From Bacteroidaceae bacterium (GTDB lineage: Bacteria; Bacteroidota; Bacteroidia; Bacteroidales; Barnesiellaceae_A): a stretch of DNA of 7,372 nucleotides. Below are positions 1 to 7,019 of the stretch, one piece after another. The stretch covers positions 1 through 7,372 of the forward strand of contig JAFZDG010000237.1 in assembly GCA_017561285.1 (NCBI GenBank), written 5' to 3'. Numbering within the stretch: the stretch's first letter is position 1; every line of letters starts with the position of its first letter. The notes beneath the pieces were generated by a model, which did no database searches, had not been told where the DNA came from, and saw only the letters and a list, made by a program, of their open reading frames with translations. The position numbers and the translations under genes are program-made.

Positions 1-128
1 AAGCGAAGGCGAAGTGCCCGGAATCTGTTTTATATCCCAAATAACCGTCTGACAGACGGGAATTTCCCAAGAACGTCCGGTGCTTTGCCCCCTGTTCGAT
101 GGGCGGTTTGTCTTGTCTCCGCAATGGG
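1..128 (+). ncRNA. Candidate structured small RNA, 5' part outside window
   Basis: No convincing gene covers this stretch, but the + strand folds into one long imperfect rod. Bases 8-16 pair with 81-89, 18-22 with 76-80, 25-31 with 70-75 (one bulge), 39-42 with 62-65, and 45-50 with 54-59 around a three-base loop. Several pairs in the lower stem are G-U on the + strand (11-86, 15-82, 16-81, 30-71). They would be C-A mismatches on the other strand, so any RNA should be read rightward. The bases after the rod (90-128) could be the 3' side of an outer stem whose 5' side lies left of the window. A terminator follows at 139-180. A rod on a closing stem with an open middle resembles 6S RNA, but I cannot recognise 6S sequence here, so the family is left open. 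The alternative is the 3' end of a protein gene ending at TGA 50-52, with residues SEGEVPGICFISQITV. Confidence 0.3.
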
Positions 129-138
129 TATGATATAT

Positions 139-180
139 ACAAAGCGGCTAAGCCCCGAATATGTGGCTCAGCCGCTTTGT
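139..180. terminator. Bidirectional intrinsic terminator downstream of purN
   Basis: The 16-base arms 139-154 and 165-180 (core GCGGCTAAGCC / GGCTCAGCCGC) surround a 10-base loop. On the + strand there is one A-C mismatch (150-169), and the stem is followed by a good U-tract (TTTGTTTTATT). On the - strand the same position is a G-U pair, so the stem is unbroken, with a weaker tail (TTTGTATATATC). It begins 35 bases past the purN stop and can end that transcript. It can also end a rightward transcript arriving from the left edge. Confidence 0.8.
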
Positions 181-215
181 TTTATTATATTATTATATGT
201 GTTTTATGGCGGTGC

Positions 216-782
216 TTATCGTGTCAAGAGCTCCTCAATCACTTGGGGGAAGTAGCGATGCTCGAGTACGTGAATGCGGTCGGCAAGAGTGTCGGGAGTG
301 TCATCGGGGCGAACCTCGCAACGGGCTTGGAAGATGATTTCGCCACCGTCTATTTGTTCATCAACGTAGTGTATAGTTATACCGCTCTCGGTGTCACCGG
401 CAGCGAGTACGGCTTCGTGTACGTGATGGCCGTACATACCGGGGCCGCCATGTAGGGGGAGCAACGAAGGGTGTATGTTGACTATGCGACCGGCATAGGC
501 AGTGGTGAGGGGCGACTCAATCTTACGCATAAATCCTGCCAATACCACGAGATCTATTTGTTCCTTTTGCAATACCTCTACGATGGGGTGTGCTTCGCTC
601 CATACCTCTTTGGCAAAGGTGTGTGTGGGAATGCCAAACTGCTCCATACGTTGGTGTACACCGGCATTGGCACGATTGGAGAGTACGCAAGCCACTTCAA
701 TATCTTTGTTGCCTGCCAAGTGACGGGCTATAGCCTCGGCGTTAGTACCAGAGCCCGAGGCAAAAATTGCTATTCGTTTCAT
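216..782 (-). CDS. purN: Phosphoribosylglycinamide formyltransferase (GAR transformylase) PurN
   Basis: This cytosolic enzyme of de novo purine synthesis transfers the formyl group of 10-formyltetrahydrofolate to glycinamide ribonucleotide, giving formyl-GAR (third step). The 188-residue product matches the usual PurN length of about 190-210. It starts with the phosphate-binding strand-loop MKRIAIFASGSGTN (residues 1-14) and has AGFMRKI at 82-88. The formyltransferase signature NIHPSLLP lies at 102-109, with the expected catalytic Asn102 and His104, and Asp141 is in VDEQIDGGEII. GGPGMYG at 112-118 is the usual substrate-side loop. I chose the ATG at 780-782 because homology begins there. The frame stays open 29 codons further upstream, but that part only reads the end of the lipoprotein gene out of frame. 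The start lies 13 bases after the lipoprotein stop, so cotranscription is likely. No Shine-Dalgarno sequence is evident. Confidence 0.96.
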   Translation of the reverse strand: MKRIAIFASGSGTNAEAIARHLAGNKDIEVACVLSNRANAGVHQRMEQFGIPTHTFAKEVWSEAHPIVEVLQKEQIDLVVLAGFMRKIESPLTTAYAGRIVNIHPSLLPLHGGPGMYGHHVHEAVLAAGDTESGITIHYVDEQIDGGEIIFQARCEVRPDDTPDTLADRIHVLEHRYFPQVIEELLTR

Positions 783-795
783 ATATTTAAGTTGT

Positions 796-2808
796 TTAGT
801 ATCGGTTGTTGCCCGAGGGCATACCGGAGGCGTTGCCATAGCTGTTTCCACCATAGCTGTTTCCGCCAAAGTTGTTGCCGCCGTAGTTATTTCCCCCGTA
901 ATTATTGTTGTTTTGGTTGTTTTCGTCGTTGTTGTTCTTTTTCTCCTCTTTGGGTTTGTTTTTCTTTATAGGTAGGGGTTTCTGTGCATCTATGGCAGTT
1001 TGGAATATATTCCAGTCTTGCTCAACGTTCCAGTAGGCACGCAATTCGAGTCCTTGCGGATAGTAATATACCTCCTCGGGTTGCTGCTTCAAGGCGTAGT
1101 TGCCGGTGTCATACTTGCCATTGCCATTGCGATCGATAAAGAGTCGGGCATAGTATGTGCCGGGCTTGAGGTAGGTAAATTCGGCACCACCGTTTACGAC
1201 CGGAGCATCAGCGGTGGGTTTGTCGCTGCTGTCGAGCAGTTGCACTACGGCACTATCGGCCACCCCGGTTATGGCAAAATAGAGGTTGGAGTACTCTTGC
1301 ATCGATTTTATTTTGAAACTTTGCTCGCTTTTGTCGGTGTGCAGGCCGTACATATCTATCACCGCCATAGAGTCCACGAGCAGTTTGTATTCGCCTTCGG
1401 GCTTCCACTTATACGATACGAGGTATGTGCGCGCAACGGCCGAGTCGGGGGCAATGGTATATACCGAGTCGGGTAGGGTGTTCCAGAGGGTATCGTTCTT
1501 CTCGTAGAGGTGGAAAGCGTTGTAGTTGATGGAGTCGATGGGTACGGTAAACTCTATTGCAATGGGTTTGTGTACGTCTTGAGAGCTGCCGGCATTTATC
1601 TTCATATCGGCAAATACCATCGGCGGTATTTCGGGCGTTGTGTCGTTCTCGGCGCGGCTTCTCTTTTTCTTGTTGTTTTTGTTCACTTTGGGAGCGCGAT
1701 AGGTCATCGAGAGCGTATCGTTGTATAACGACAAGTTGTTGAGCGTGTCGGTGCGGTAGTATTGCATCGCTACCTGCAGGGTGTCTATATTATAAATGAG
1801 CGAGTCGCGCAACCAATATGAGAGTGTGTCGTTGGTTGTGTTTGTCTCCAATACATACCAGTTGCTATCGGGCTCGAAGTTGAGGGGCGTGATGGAGGGC
1901 AACGAATCGTGTGGGGTAGAGAAGATAAAGTCGAGCTTGTTGCGTTGCTTGCGCGACTTGTCTTCCATATATCGGTTTTTCTTCTGTTCGTTAAATGACA
2001 ATAGCAGTATGTCGTTGGGGAAGAAACTGTTGTAGTCGATATAAACAATTGTATCTACCGTCATCGAGTCGGTGTATAGCGTGTCGGCATATTGTCGCGG
2101 CTCGGAGTAGGCGGTAACAATGCTGTCGTAGTAGGCTATATCTTCGGTAGGCGAGTCGAAGTAGTAGTTGCGGTTGGCATCTTTGAGCGCAAAAATGCGA
2201 TAGGGGCAATTGGCCTTGAGTCCGCGTATGGTGAAGTGTCCCAGCGCATCGCTCGATGCAATGCGCTCCATAGGTATGGTAGTGAATGCAGTGTCATCGA
2301 GGTTGCTGTATGCTCCCACCAACATACCGGTAATAGGCTCGAGATTCTCGGCGTTGAGCAACACGCCCGATACTTGCAGCGAGTCGCGAGTAGCACCGGT
2401 AGAAAAAGAGATAGAAAAGCCCGAAAGCGGATTTTTCTCGTTGTTGTCGACAATGGCATCGCTGAAGTCGATGGTGTAGGTGGTATTGGCCAAGAGCGAG
2501 TCTTGCAAGTCTATGCGCACCTTCTTGCCCTGCGCCTGTATCTTGGGCATATTGATTTGCGGTGGCGAAATGATGACTTTCTCCGAAGGCTTTTCTACCT
2601 GTATCAGCTCATCGAACTCTATCTCTATGCGCCGATCGCTTATGTTGCAGGCATTGGGCAACGGCTTGCTCTTGATATAATGCGGCGGAGTCTCATCTTT
2701 GGGACCACCGCTTGGGCGCGACATATTGGCGCACGAAAAGAGGATGAATGCCACCAATGTTATGAGAATGGCTTGAGGTAAATATCGTAGTCGGTTGTAA
2801 GATTTCAT
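796..2808 (-). CDS. Ig-like domain lipoprotein of Bacteroidota type with Asn/Gly-rich tail
   Basis: This 670-residue protein is predicted to be envelope-anchored. Residues 1-26 form a lipoprotein signal: basic start KSYNRLR, hydrophobic core, and lipobox LFSC with Cys26 as lipid anchor. The motif SGGPKDETPP follows at about 33-42 and is typical of a family of Bacteroidota Ig-like (Big_5/SbsA-type) lipoproteins. Residues 39-138 read as such a domain, ending in FSISFSTG. A beta-rich segment near 147-230 resembles a carboxypeptidase-regulatory-like fold (VSGVLLN, FTIRGLKANCPYRIFALKD). DRNGNGKYD at 559-567 looks like a calcium-loop motif. The C-terminus is low complexity: Lys/Asn-rich at about 615-635, then GGN-type repeats at 636-659. 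The start at 2806-2808 gives a typical signal peptide; an in-frame ATG at 2815-2817 would add three residues (MCI). purN lies 13 bases downstream, and secDF is divergent. The function is unknown; an envelope structural role is inferred. Confidence 0.88.
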   Translation of the reverse strand: MKSYNRLRYLPQAILITLVAFILFSCANMSRPSGGPKDETPPHYIKSKPLPNACNISDRRIEIEFDELIQVEKPSEKVIISPPQINMPKIQAQGKKVRIDLQDSLLANTTYTIDFSDAIVDNNEKNPLSGFSISFSTGATRDSLQVSGVLLNAENLEPITGMLVGAYSNLDDTAFTTIPMERIASSDALGHFTIRGLKANCPYRIFALKDANRNYYFDSPTEDIAYYDSIVTAYSEPRQYADTLYTDSMTVDTIVYIDYNSFFPNDILLLSFNEQKKNRYMEDKSRKQRNKLDFIFSTPHDSLPSITPLNFEPDSNWYVLETNTTNDTLSYWLRDSLIYNIDTLQVAMQYYRTDTLNNLSLYNDTLSMTYRAPKVNKNNKKKRSRAENDTTPEIPPMVFADMKINAGSSQDVHKPIAIEFTVPIDSINYNAFHLYEKNDTLWNTLPDSVYTIAPDSAVARTYLVSYKWKPEGEYKLLVDSMAVIDMYGLHTDKSEQSFKIKSMQEYSNLYFAITGVADSAVVQLLDSSDKPTADAPVVNGGAEFTYLKPGTYYARLFIDRNGNGKYDTGNYALKQQPEEVYYYPQGLELRAYWNVEQDWNIFQTAIDAQKPLPIKKNKPKEEKKNNNDENNQNNNNYGGNNYGGNNFGGNSYGGNSYGNASGMPSGNNRY
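832..903 (-). repeat. 15-base tandem repeats coding an N-[YF/SY]-G-G-N tail
   Basis: About five imperfect 15-base units encode NYGGN, NYGGN, NFGGN, SYGGN and SYGN near the C-terminus of the lipoprotein. Two units share the identical 14-mer CCATAGCTGTTTCC (836-849 and 851-864 on the + strand). The others differ mainly by third-base changes and a Tyr/Phe or Asn/Ser swap. Units in multiples of three can expand or contract without breaking the frame. Confidence 0.85.
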
Positions 2809-2872
2809 AATACACATACTATATTATTGGGGCGTAAAGGTACAAAAAAAGTATATTGAGCGCAAAATATAG

Positions 2873-2915
2873 GCCTTTTAGCCCTATCTTTCTGCTAAAA
2901 AAACAAATAAAAGGC
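2873..2915. promoter_or_regulatory. Nested inverted repeats between divergent genes, possible operator
   Basis: TTTTAGC (2876-2882) is matched by GCTAAAA (2894-2900) across 11 bases. The overlapping GCCTTTT (2873-2879) is matched by AAAAGGC (2909-2915). The pairs share the run of T, so they are alternatives. They end six bases before the secDF -33 element, a suitable place for a regulator. AT-rich repeats this short can arise by chance. Confidence 0.3.
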
Positions 2916-2920
2916 TCGAA

Positions 2921-2953
2921 TTTGCTGTATAAAAGAAAAAAACCGTATATTTG
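2921..2953 (+). promoter_or_regulatory. Bacteroides-type promoter of secDF
   Basis: The -7 element TATATTTG (2946-2953) fits TAnnTTTG exactly. TTTG at 2921-2924 is the -33 element, with a 21-base gap inside the normal range for the Bacteroidota primary sigma factor. Transcription should begin near 2960, leaving an AT-rich leader of about 48 bases. No Shine-Dalgarno sequence precedes the ATG, as is usual in this phylum. Confidence 0.8.
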
Positions 2954-3008
2954 CACGCTAAATAAAATGCGAAAAATCTATAAATTAAAAACATAAAGTA
3001 ATAGACAC

Positions 3009-5987
3009 ATGCAAAACAAAGTTTTTACAGGAGTGATTGCTGCTTTATTGGCTTTGATCTGTCTGTTCTATCTCTCTTTCTCAATGGTGACATCGCACCA
3101 CAATGGAAAGGCAGAGGAGTATGCAGCCGGAGATGAGACCTTGTACAAGGAGTATATCGACTCAATCTCGACCGAGAAGGTCTATCTTGGGTATTATACC
3201 TATCAACAATGTCGTGAGATGGAAATTGGCTTGGGCCTCGACCTCAAGGGTGGTATGAACGTAACACTTCAAATATCGGTAGCCGATGTTTTGAAGCAGT
3301 TGGCCAACAACAACCCCGATCCCAATTTCAACAAGGCTATTGCCAATGCAGTTGCTAACCAAGCCGACAACAATGACTTCTTGCAAGTTTTTGTTGATGA
3401 GTACCAAAAACTCGATCCCAATGTTCGATTGGCAGCTATCTTCAGCACACACGAGTTGAAAGAGCGTATCAAACCCGGTTCTACCAACGATGAGGTAGTA
3501 GAGGTATTGCGCGAAGAGCTCAACTCGGCTGTTGACAACTCTTACAACGTATTGCGTAATCGTATCGACCGCTTTGGTGTTGTAGCTCCCAATATCCAAA
3601 AACTCGAGAAGGATGGTCGCATCCTCGTAGAGCTTCCCGGTGTGAAAGAGCCTGAGCGTGTGCGTGGCCTTTTGCAAGGTGCCGCTAACCTCGAGTTCTG
3701 GGAGACATACAAGTATGAGCAAGTTGTAGCACAATTGCAATCGGTAAACAGTGCTATTGCAACATCACGTGCCAACCACGAAGCTGCCGAGGAGGTAGTT
3801 GCTGAAGAAGTGGTTGCCGAAGAGGTAGTTGCTGAGGCTACCGATAGCTTGAGCGCTGCTCTCGAAAACGTAGTGGCCGAGAACAACGAGGCTGCTCAAT
3901 TGGAGCAATATCGCAAGCAAAATCCCTTGTTTGCTATCTTGATTCAAGACCAATTCCAAGGTTCGCCCATCATCGGTTATGCTCACAAGAACGATACTGC
4001 CGAGATCAACAGTATGTTGGCCAGCAAGATTGCTCAAGATATTCTCCCCAGCAACCTCGTTACTCGTTGGACTGTTAAGGGTATCGATGAGAAAGGCACT
4101 ATCTATCAACTTATCGCTTTGAAAGCCGGTAAGGGTGGTCGTGCTTCAATGTCGGGCGATGTTGTAGTAGATGCTCGTGACGACTTTGACAAATATCGTG
4201 GTGGTTCGGTAGTACATATGAATATGAACAGCCAAGGTGCCAAAGAGTGGGAAAAACTCACCGGTAACAACATTGGCAACGCTATTGCTATCGTACTCGA
4301 CGATCAAGTATATTCATTCCCCAATGTAAACGGTGCAATTGCCGGTGGTAGCTCGGAAATCTCGGGTGGTTTCACTCCCGAAGAGGCCAAAGACTTGGCC
4401 AACGTACTCAAATCGGGTAAAATGGCAGCCGGTGTAAACATCATCCAAGAAGACGTTATCGGTCCTTCTTTGGGACAAGAGGCTATCAACAGCGGTATAA
4501 TTTCGTTCATCGTAGCCCTCATCCTTTTGATGATTTACATGGTGGTAATGTATGGTCTTATCCCCGGTATGGTAGTAAACGTAGGTTTGCTCATCAACTT
4601 CTTCTTCACAATGGGTATTCTTGCCTCTATCCAAGCAGTACTCACACTCTCGGGTATCGCCGGTATCGTATTGGCATTGGGTATGGCAGTGGATGCCAAC
4701 GTGCTCATCTTCGAGCGTACCAAAGAGGAGTTGCGTTCGGGTAAAAACCTCAAAACAGCTATCGCCGATGGTTACAAGAATGCATTCTCGGCCATCTTCG
4801 ACTCGAACCTTACCTCTATCATCACAGGTGTTATCTTGTTGATGTATGGTACAGGTCCTATCAAGGGTTTTGCAACAACACTCATCATCGGTATTATCAT
4901 CTCATTCTTTATCGCTGTATTCCTCACTCGCATTGCGTTTGAGTGGATTTCGGACAAAGAGTGGGGTAAGAACATCACATTCTCTACCGGTGTTTCTAAG
5001 AACTTCCTTGTAAACAACAACTTCAACATCTTGGGCAGCCGCAAGGTAGGTCTCATTGTAGCTGTTGTATTGGTTGTTGTTATGACTATCTCGTTCTTTG
5101 CTCGTGGTGTAAACCAAGGTATCGACTTCTCGGGTGGTCGCAACTATGTAGTTCGTTTCGATGAGCCTGTAAATACTCAAGAGATACAACGTATGCTTGC
5201 TCCCGAGTTTGAGGGTAGCTCATTGTCGGTTATCACCATCACAAGCGAGAACCAAGTACGTATCTCAACCAACTATCGCATTGCCGACAACGATGATGCT
5301 ATTGACCAAGAAATCCTTGACAAACTCTATGCCGGCTTGGCCGAGATGGTAGATAACAAGGGTGTTGAGGCATTTGAGGCTGAGCACGTAATGAGCGTAC
5401 AAAAGGTAGGTCCCTCTATCGCCGAGGATATTAAGGTAGGTGCTATGTGGGCCGTATTCTTCTCGCTCATTGCTATCTTCTTGTACATCTTGTTGCGTTT
5501 CCGCGATGTTGCCTTCTCTGTAGGTACATTGGTATCGTTGGCCTTCACTACATACGTTATCATTGGTCTCTACTCACTCTTCTATGGTATCATACCTTTC
5601 TCAATGGAGATAGACCAAACATTTATCGCAGCAATCCTCACCGTTATCGGTTATGCTGTGAATGACAACGTGGTGGTATTTGACCGTATCCGCGAGGAGA
5701 TACAACTCTATCCCAAACGCAACCGCGCTGAGGTTATCAACTACGCTCTCAATAGCACATTGTCGCGTACAATGAACACCTCTGTAAGTACCGCTTTGGT
5801 ATTGCTCGTCATCTTTATCTTGGGTGCCGATACAATCCGTAGCTTCGTATTCGCTATGTTGTTTGGTGTTATCGTTGGTACTTTTGCTACTTTGTTCATC
5901 GCTACTCCTATTGCCTATGAGGTACAAAAAGCTCGTTTGGCCAAGAAAGGTGTAGAGTTTGACGACACAGTACTCTCGAAGAAATAA
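3009..5987 (+). CDS. secDF: Fused protein translocase subunit SecD-SecF
   Basis: This inner-membrane motor uses the proton gradient to pull proteins out of the SecYEG channel on the periplasmic side. The 992 residues join SecD and SecF in one chain, the normal form in Bacteroidota. The SecD part has a membrane helix at about 5-27, the motif GLGLDLKGG at 74-82, and a large periplasmic P1 domain to about 495. Five more helices follow at roughly 497-643, including GMAVDANVLIFER with the conserved proton-path Asp562. The SecF part starts with a helix at about 680-699, then GIDFSGG (704-710) and a small periplasmic domain. Its later helices (from about 810) include GYAVNDNVVVFDRIREE with conserved Asp886. 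Codon choice is strongly biased, suggesting high expression. The gene has its own promoter and terminator, so it is probably monocistronic. An EEVVA repeat lies in P1. Confidence 0.98.
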   Translation: MQNKVFTGVIAALLALICLFYLSFSMVTSHHNGKAEEYAAGDETLYKEYIDSISTEKVYLGYYTYQQCREMEIGLGLDLKGGMNVTLQISVADVLKQLANNNPDPNFNKAIANAVANQADNNDFLQVFVDEYQKLDPNVRLAAIFSTHELKERIKPGSTNDEVVEVLREELNSAVDNSYNVLRNRIDRFGVVAPNIQKLEKDGRILVELPGVKEPERVRGLLQGAANLEFWETYKYEQVVAQLQSVNSAIATSRANHEAAEEVVAEEVVAEEVVAEATDSLSAALENVVAENNEAAQLEQYRKQNPLFAILIQDQFQGSPIIGYAHKNDTAEINSMLASKIAQDILPSNLVTRWTVKGIDEKGTIYQLIALKAGKGGRASMSGDVVVDARDDFDKYRGGSVVHMNMNSQGAKEWEKLTGNNIGNAIAIVLDDQVYSFPNVNGAIAGGSSEISGGFTPEEAKDLANVLKSGKMAAGVNIIQEDVIGPSLGQEAINSGIISFIVALILLMIYMVVMYGLIPGMVVNVGLLINFFFTMGILASIQAVLTLSGIAGIVLALGMAVDANVLIFERTKEELRSGKNLKTAIADGYKNAFSAIFDSNLTSIITGVILLMYGTGPIKGFATTLIIGIIISFFIAVFLTRIAFEWISDKEWGKNITFSTGVSKNFLVNNNFNILGSRKVGLIVAVVLVVVMTISFFARGVNQGIDFSGGRNYVVRFDEPVNTQEIQRMLAPEFEGSSLSVITITSENQVRISTNYRIADNDDAIDQEILDKLYAGLAEMVDNKGVEAFEAEHVMSVQKVGPSIAEDIKVGAMWAVFFSLIAIFLYILLRFRDVAFSVGTLVSLAFTTYVIIGLYSLFYGIIPFSMEIDQTFIAAILTVIGYAVNDNVVVFDRIREEIQLYPKRNRAEVINYALNSTLSRTMNTSVSTALVLLVIFILGADTIRSFVFAMLFGVIVGTFATLFIATPIAYEVQKARLAKKGVEFDDTVLSKK
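3789..3833 (+). repeat. Triple EEVVA repeat in the SecDF periplasmic domain
   Basis: Residues 261-275 read EEVVA three times, followed by another Glu. The three 15-base units differ at several third positions (GAG/GAA, GTA/GTG, GCT/GCC), so the protein repeat is cleaner than the DNA repeat. It sits in an acidic, Ala-rich segment (about residues 250-300) of the P1 domain, likely a flexible insertion. Confidence 0.85.
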
Positions 5988-6012
5988 TTTTTGAAGAGAA
6001 CATATTTATCTG

Positions 6013-6045
6013 CAAGGGCTATGTCAAGAAATGACATAGCCCTTG
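6013..6045 (+). terminator. Hairpin terminator of secDF
   Basis: The perfect 13-base arms CAAGGGCTATGTC (6013-6025) and GACATAGCCCTTG (6033-6045) enclose a seven-base loop, 25 bases after the secDF stop. The trailing bases TTGCATCTC are only slightly U-rich, so it could act as an RNA 3'-end stabiliser as much as an intrinsic terminator. Confidence 0.7.
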
Positions 6046-6077
6046 TTGCATCTCAACAACCTTTTCAATAATAATAA

Positions 6078-6107
6078 GGGTGTGCCATCATAAACAATGA
6101 CACACCC
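6078..6107 (-). terminator. Intrinsic terminator of the sirtuin gene
   Basis: Read on the - strand, GGGTGTGTCAT pairs with ATGGCACACCC through 11 pairs, one of them U-G, around an eight-base loop. It is followed by TTATTATTATT. On the + strand the U-G pair becomes a C-A mismatch and no U-tract follows, so it serves the leftward sirtuin transcript. It begins about 30 bases past that stop. Confidence 0.8.
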
Positions 6108-6138
6108 AATGAATGTTAAGAATGTAGTAATTTATAGG

Positions 6139-6840
6139 CTATTGTATTTCTTTCAGTAGCGTTGTGAGTTGGGCAACTCCGGCCGAAGCTCCTTGTGTGA
6201 TGTAATGAATGTTTATACCATCGGGTGCCTTTACCGGCTTGGGATCGATGAGGTAAATGGGCGTGCCTCGGCGCACGTAGTGCAACAATCCCGCTGCCGG
6301 ATATACATTGAGCGATGTGCCTATAACAACAAATATATCGGCCTGCTCAGTAAGCTCGATGGCAGGTTCTATCATAGGTACAGCCTCGCCAAAGAATACA
6401 ATATGAGGGCGAAGTGTGTCGCCATATTCATCGCGTGTGTCCATACTTATCTCGCAATTGTCGGGCGTGAGGGTGTATATGCGGCTTTCGTTGCGGGTTG
6501 AGCGCACTTTCATCAGCTCTCCATGCAAGTGCAGCACATGGCTGCTACCGGCACGTTCGTGCAGATTATCGACATTTTGGGTAATAATTTGTACATCGAA
6601 CAGCTCTTCGAGTGCTACCAGACCTTTGTGACCATCGTTGGGCGAAGTGGTGATAAGTTGCTTGCGGCGGGCATTGTAAAACTCTTGTACCAATGCCGGA
6701 TTGCGATGCCATCCATCAATAGATGCTACGTCTTGTACATCGTATTTCTCCCACAGGCCTCCGCTATCGCGGAAAGTAGATATGCCACTTTCGGCACTCA
6801 TGCCTGCGCCGGTGAGTATTACCAATTTTTTCTTGCTCAT
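6139..6840 (-). CDS. cobB: NAD-dependent protein deacylase, sirtuin (CobB/SIRT5-like)
   Basis: The enzyme removes acyl groups from protein lysines, using NAD+ and releasing nicotinamide and O-acyl-ADP-ribose in the cytosol. The 233-residue chain is a bare sirtuin core. It has the NAD-binding motif GAGMSAESGISTFRD (11-25), QNVDNLHERAG (88-98), catalytic His106 in HGE (106-108), and GTSLNVYPAAGL near the C-terminus. Tyr55 and Arg58 form the Y-x-x-R pair that marks class III sirtuins, where it binds the acid group of succinyl- or malonyl-lysine. Desuccinylase or demalonylase activity, besides deacetylation, is therefore inferred. The stretch 110-150, where most sirtuins have four zinc-binding cysteines, holds only one (Cys129). 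The start at 6838-6840 places the NAD motif at the usual distance from the N-terminus. The gene is convergent with secDF and divergent from the FKBP gene. No clear promoter is visible. Confidence 0.95.
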   Translation of the reverse strand: MSKKKLVILTGAGMSAESGISTFRDSGGLWEKYDVQDVASIDGWHRNPALVQEFYNARRKQLITTSPNDGHKGLVALEELFDVQIITQNVDNLHERAGSSHVLHLHGELMKVRSTRNESRIYTLTPDNCEISMDTRDEYGDTLRPHIVFFGEAVPMIEPAIELTEQADIFVVIGTSLNVYPAAGLLHYVRRGTPIYLIDPKPVKAPDGINIHYITQGASAGVAQLTTLLKEIQ

Positions 6841-6983
6841 ATTCGTACGTTTTTTTGAGGGTTATTGTTATATATCTATCGTAATTGTCATATTCTTGTG
6901 TGAAAACAACCTCTAAATATCGAAAAAATAATTGATTGTAAAGTTACAGAATGTTGTTTTTATGTTATTTTTAACTTATCAGT

Positions 6984-6999
6984 GTTCACTATTGTGAAC
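6984..6999. promoter_or_regulatory. Operator-like palindrome GTTCAC-N4-GTGAAC
   Basis: The 6-base arms GTTCAC (6984-6989) and GTGAAC (6994-6999) are perfectly inverted around TATT. The site ends nine bases before the -7 element, and its left arm occupies the expected -33 position. A bound dimeric regulator could block or replace -33 recognition. The regulator is unknown. Confidence 0.5.
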
Positions 7000-7008
7000 G
7001 AAAGAGTG

Positions 7009-7016
7009 TATCTTTG
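7009..7016 (+). promoter_or_regulatory. Bacteroides-type -7 element of the FKBP gene
   Basis: TATCTTTG fits TAnnTTTG exactly. No good TTTG lies 19-21 bases upstream; that place is taken by the palindrome, so the promoter may be weak or activator-dependent. Transcription should begin near 7023. Confidence 0.7.
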
Positions 7017-7019
7017 CAG

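Larger units (their letters stand above)
2809..3008. other. Divergent control region between the lipoprotein gene and secDF
   Basis: About 200 AT-rich bases separate the two divergent starts. The rightward side has a clear Bacteroides-type promoter (2921-2953). For the leftward gene only a weak candidate is visible: TATATTTTG on the - strand at 2863-2871, one base longer than the -7 consensus and without a partner -33 element at the normal distance. Nested inverted repeats occupy 2873-2915. No small gene is evident. Confidence 0.6.

Noticed and set aside
2..52. Possible C-terminal end of a rightward protein (SEGEVPGICFISQITV, stop TGA 50-52)
   Set aside because: It is too short to judge, has no recognisable family, and lies within the rod-like fold. 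It is kept only as an alternative to the RNA call.
99..455. 118-codon rightward reading frame
   Set aside because: It crosses the terminator hairpin and then runs antisense to purN. The composition is unlike a real protein and no motif is seen.
783..869. Extended purN start adding 29 residues (MAETAMVETAM...)
   Set aside because: The extension reads the lipoprotein's repetitive 3' end in another frame and lacks PurN homology. The ATG at 780-782 begins directly at the conserved MKRIAIFASGSG strand.
832..903. CRISPR-like array from regularly spaced short repeats
   Set aside because: The repeats are contiguous 15-base units with no spacers and lie in frame within a coding region.
2092..2781. 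229-codon rightward frame antisense to the lipoprotein gene
   Set aside because: It is the mirror of a real gene with clear lipoprotein and Ig-like features. There is no promoter or recognisable domain on this strand.
2863..2871. Leftward -7 element TATATTTTG for the lipoprotein gene
   Set aside because: It is one base longer than the consensus spacing, and no TTTG lies 19-21 bases upstream on that strand.
3162..3740. 192-codon leftward frame antisense to secDF
   Set aside because: It is a shadow of the highly biased codon use of secDF, with no family resemblance.
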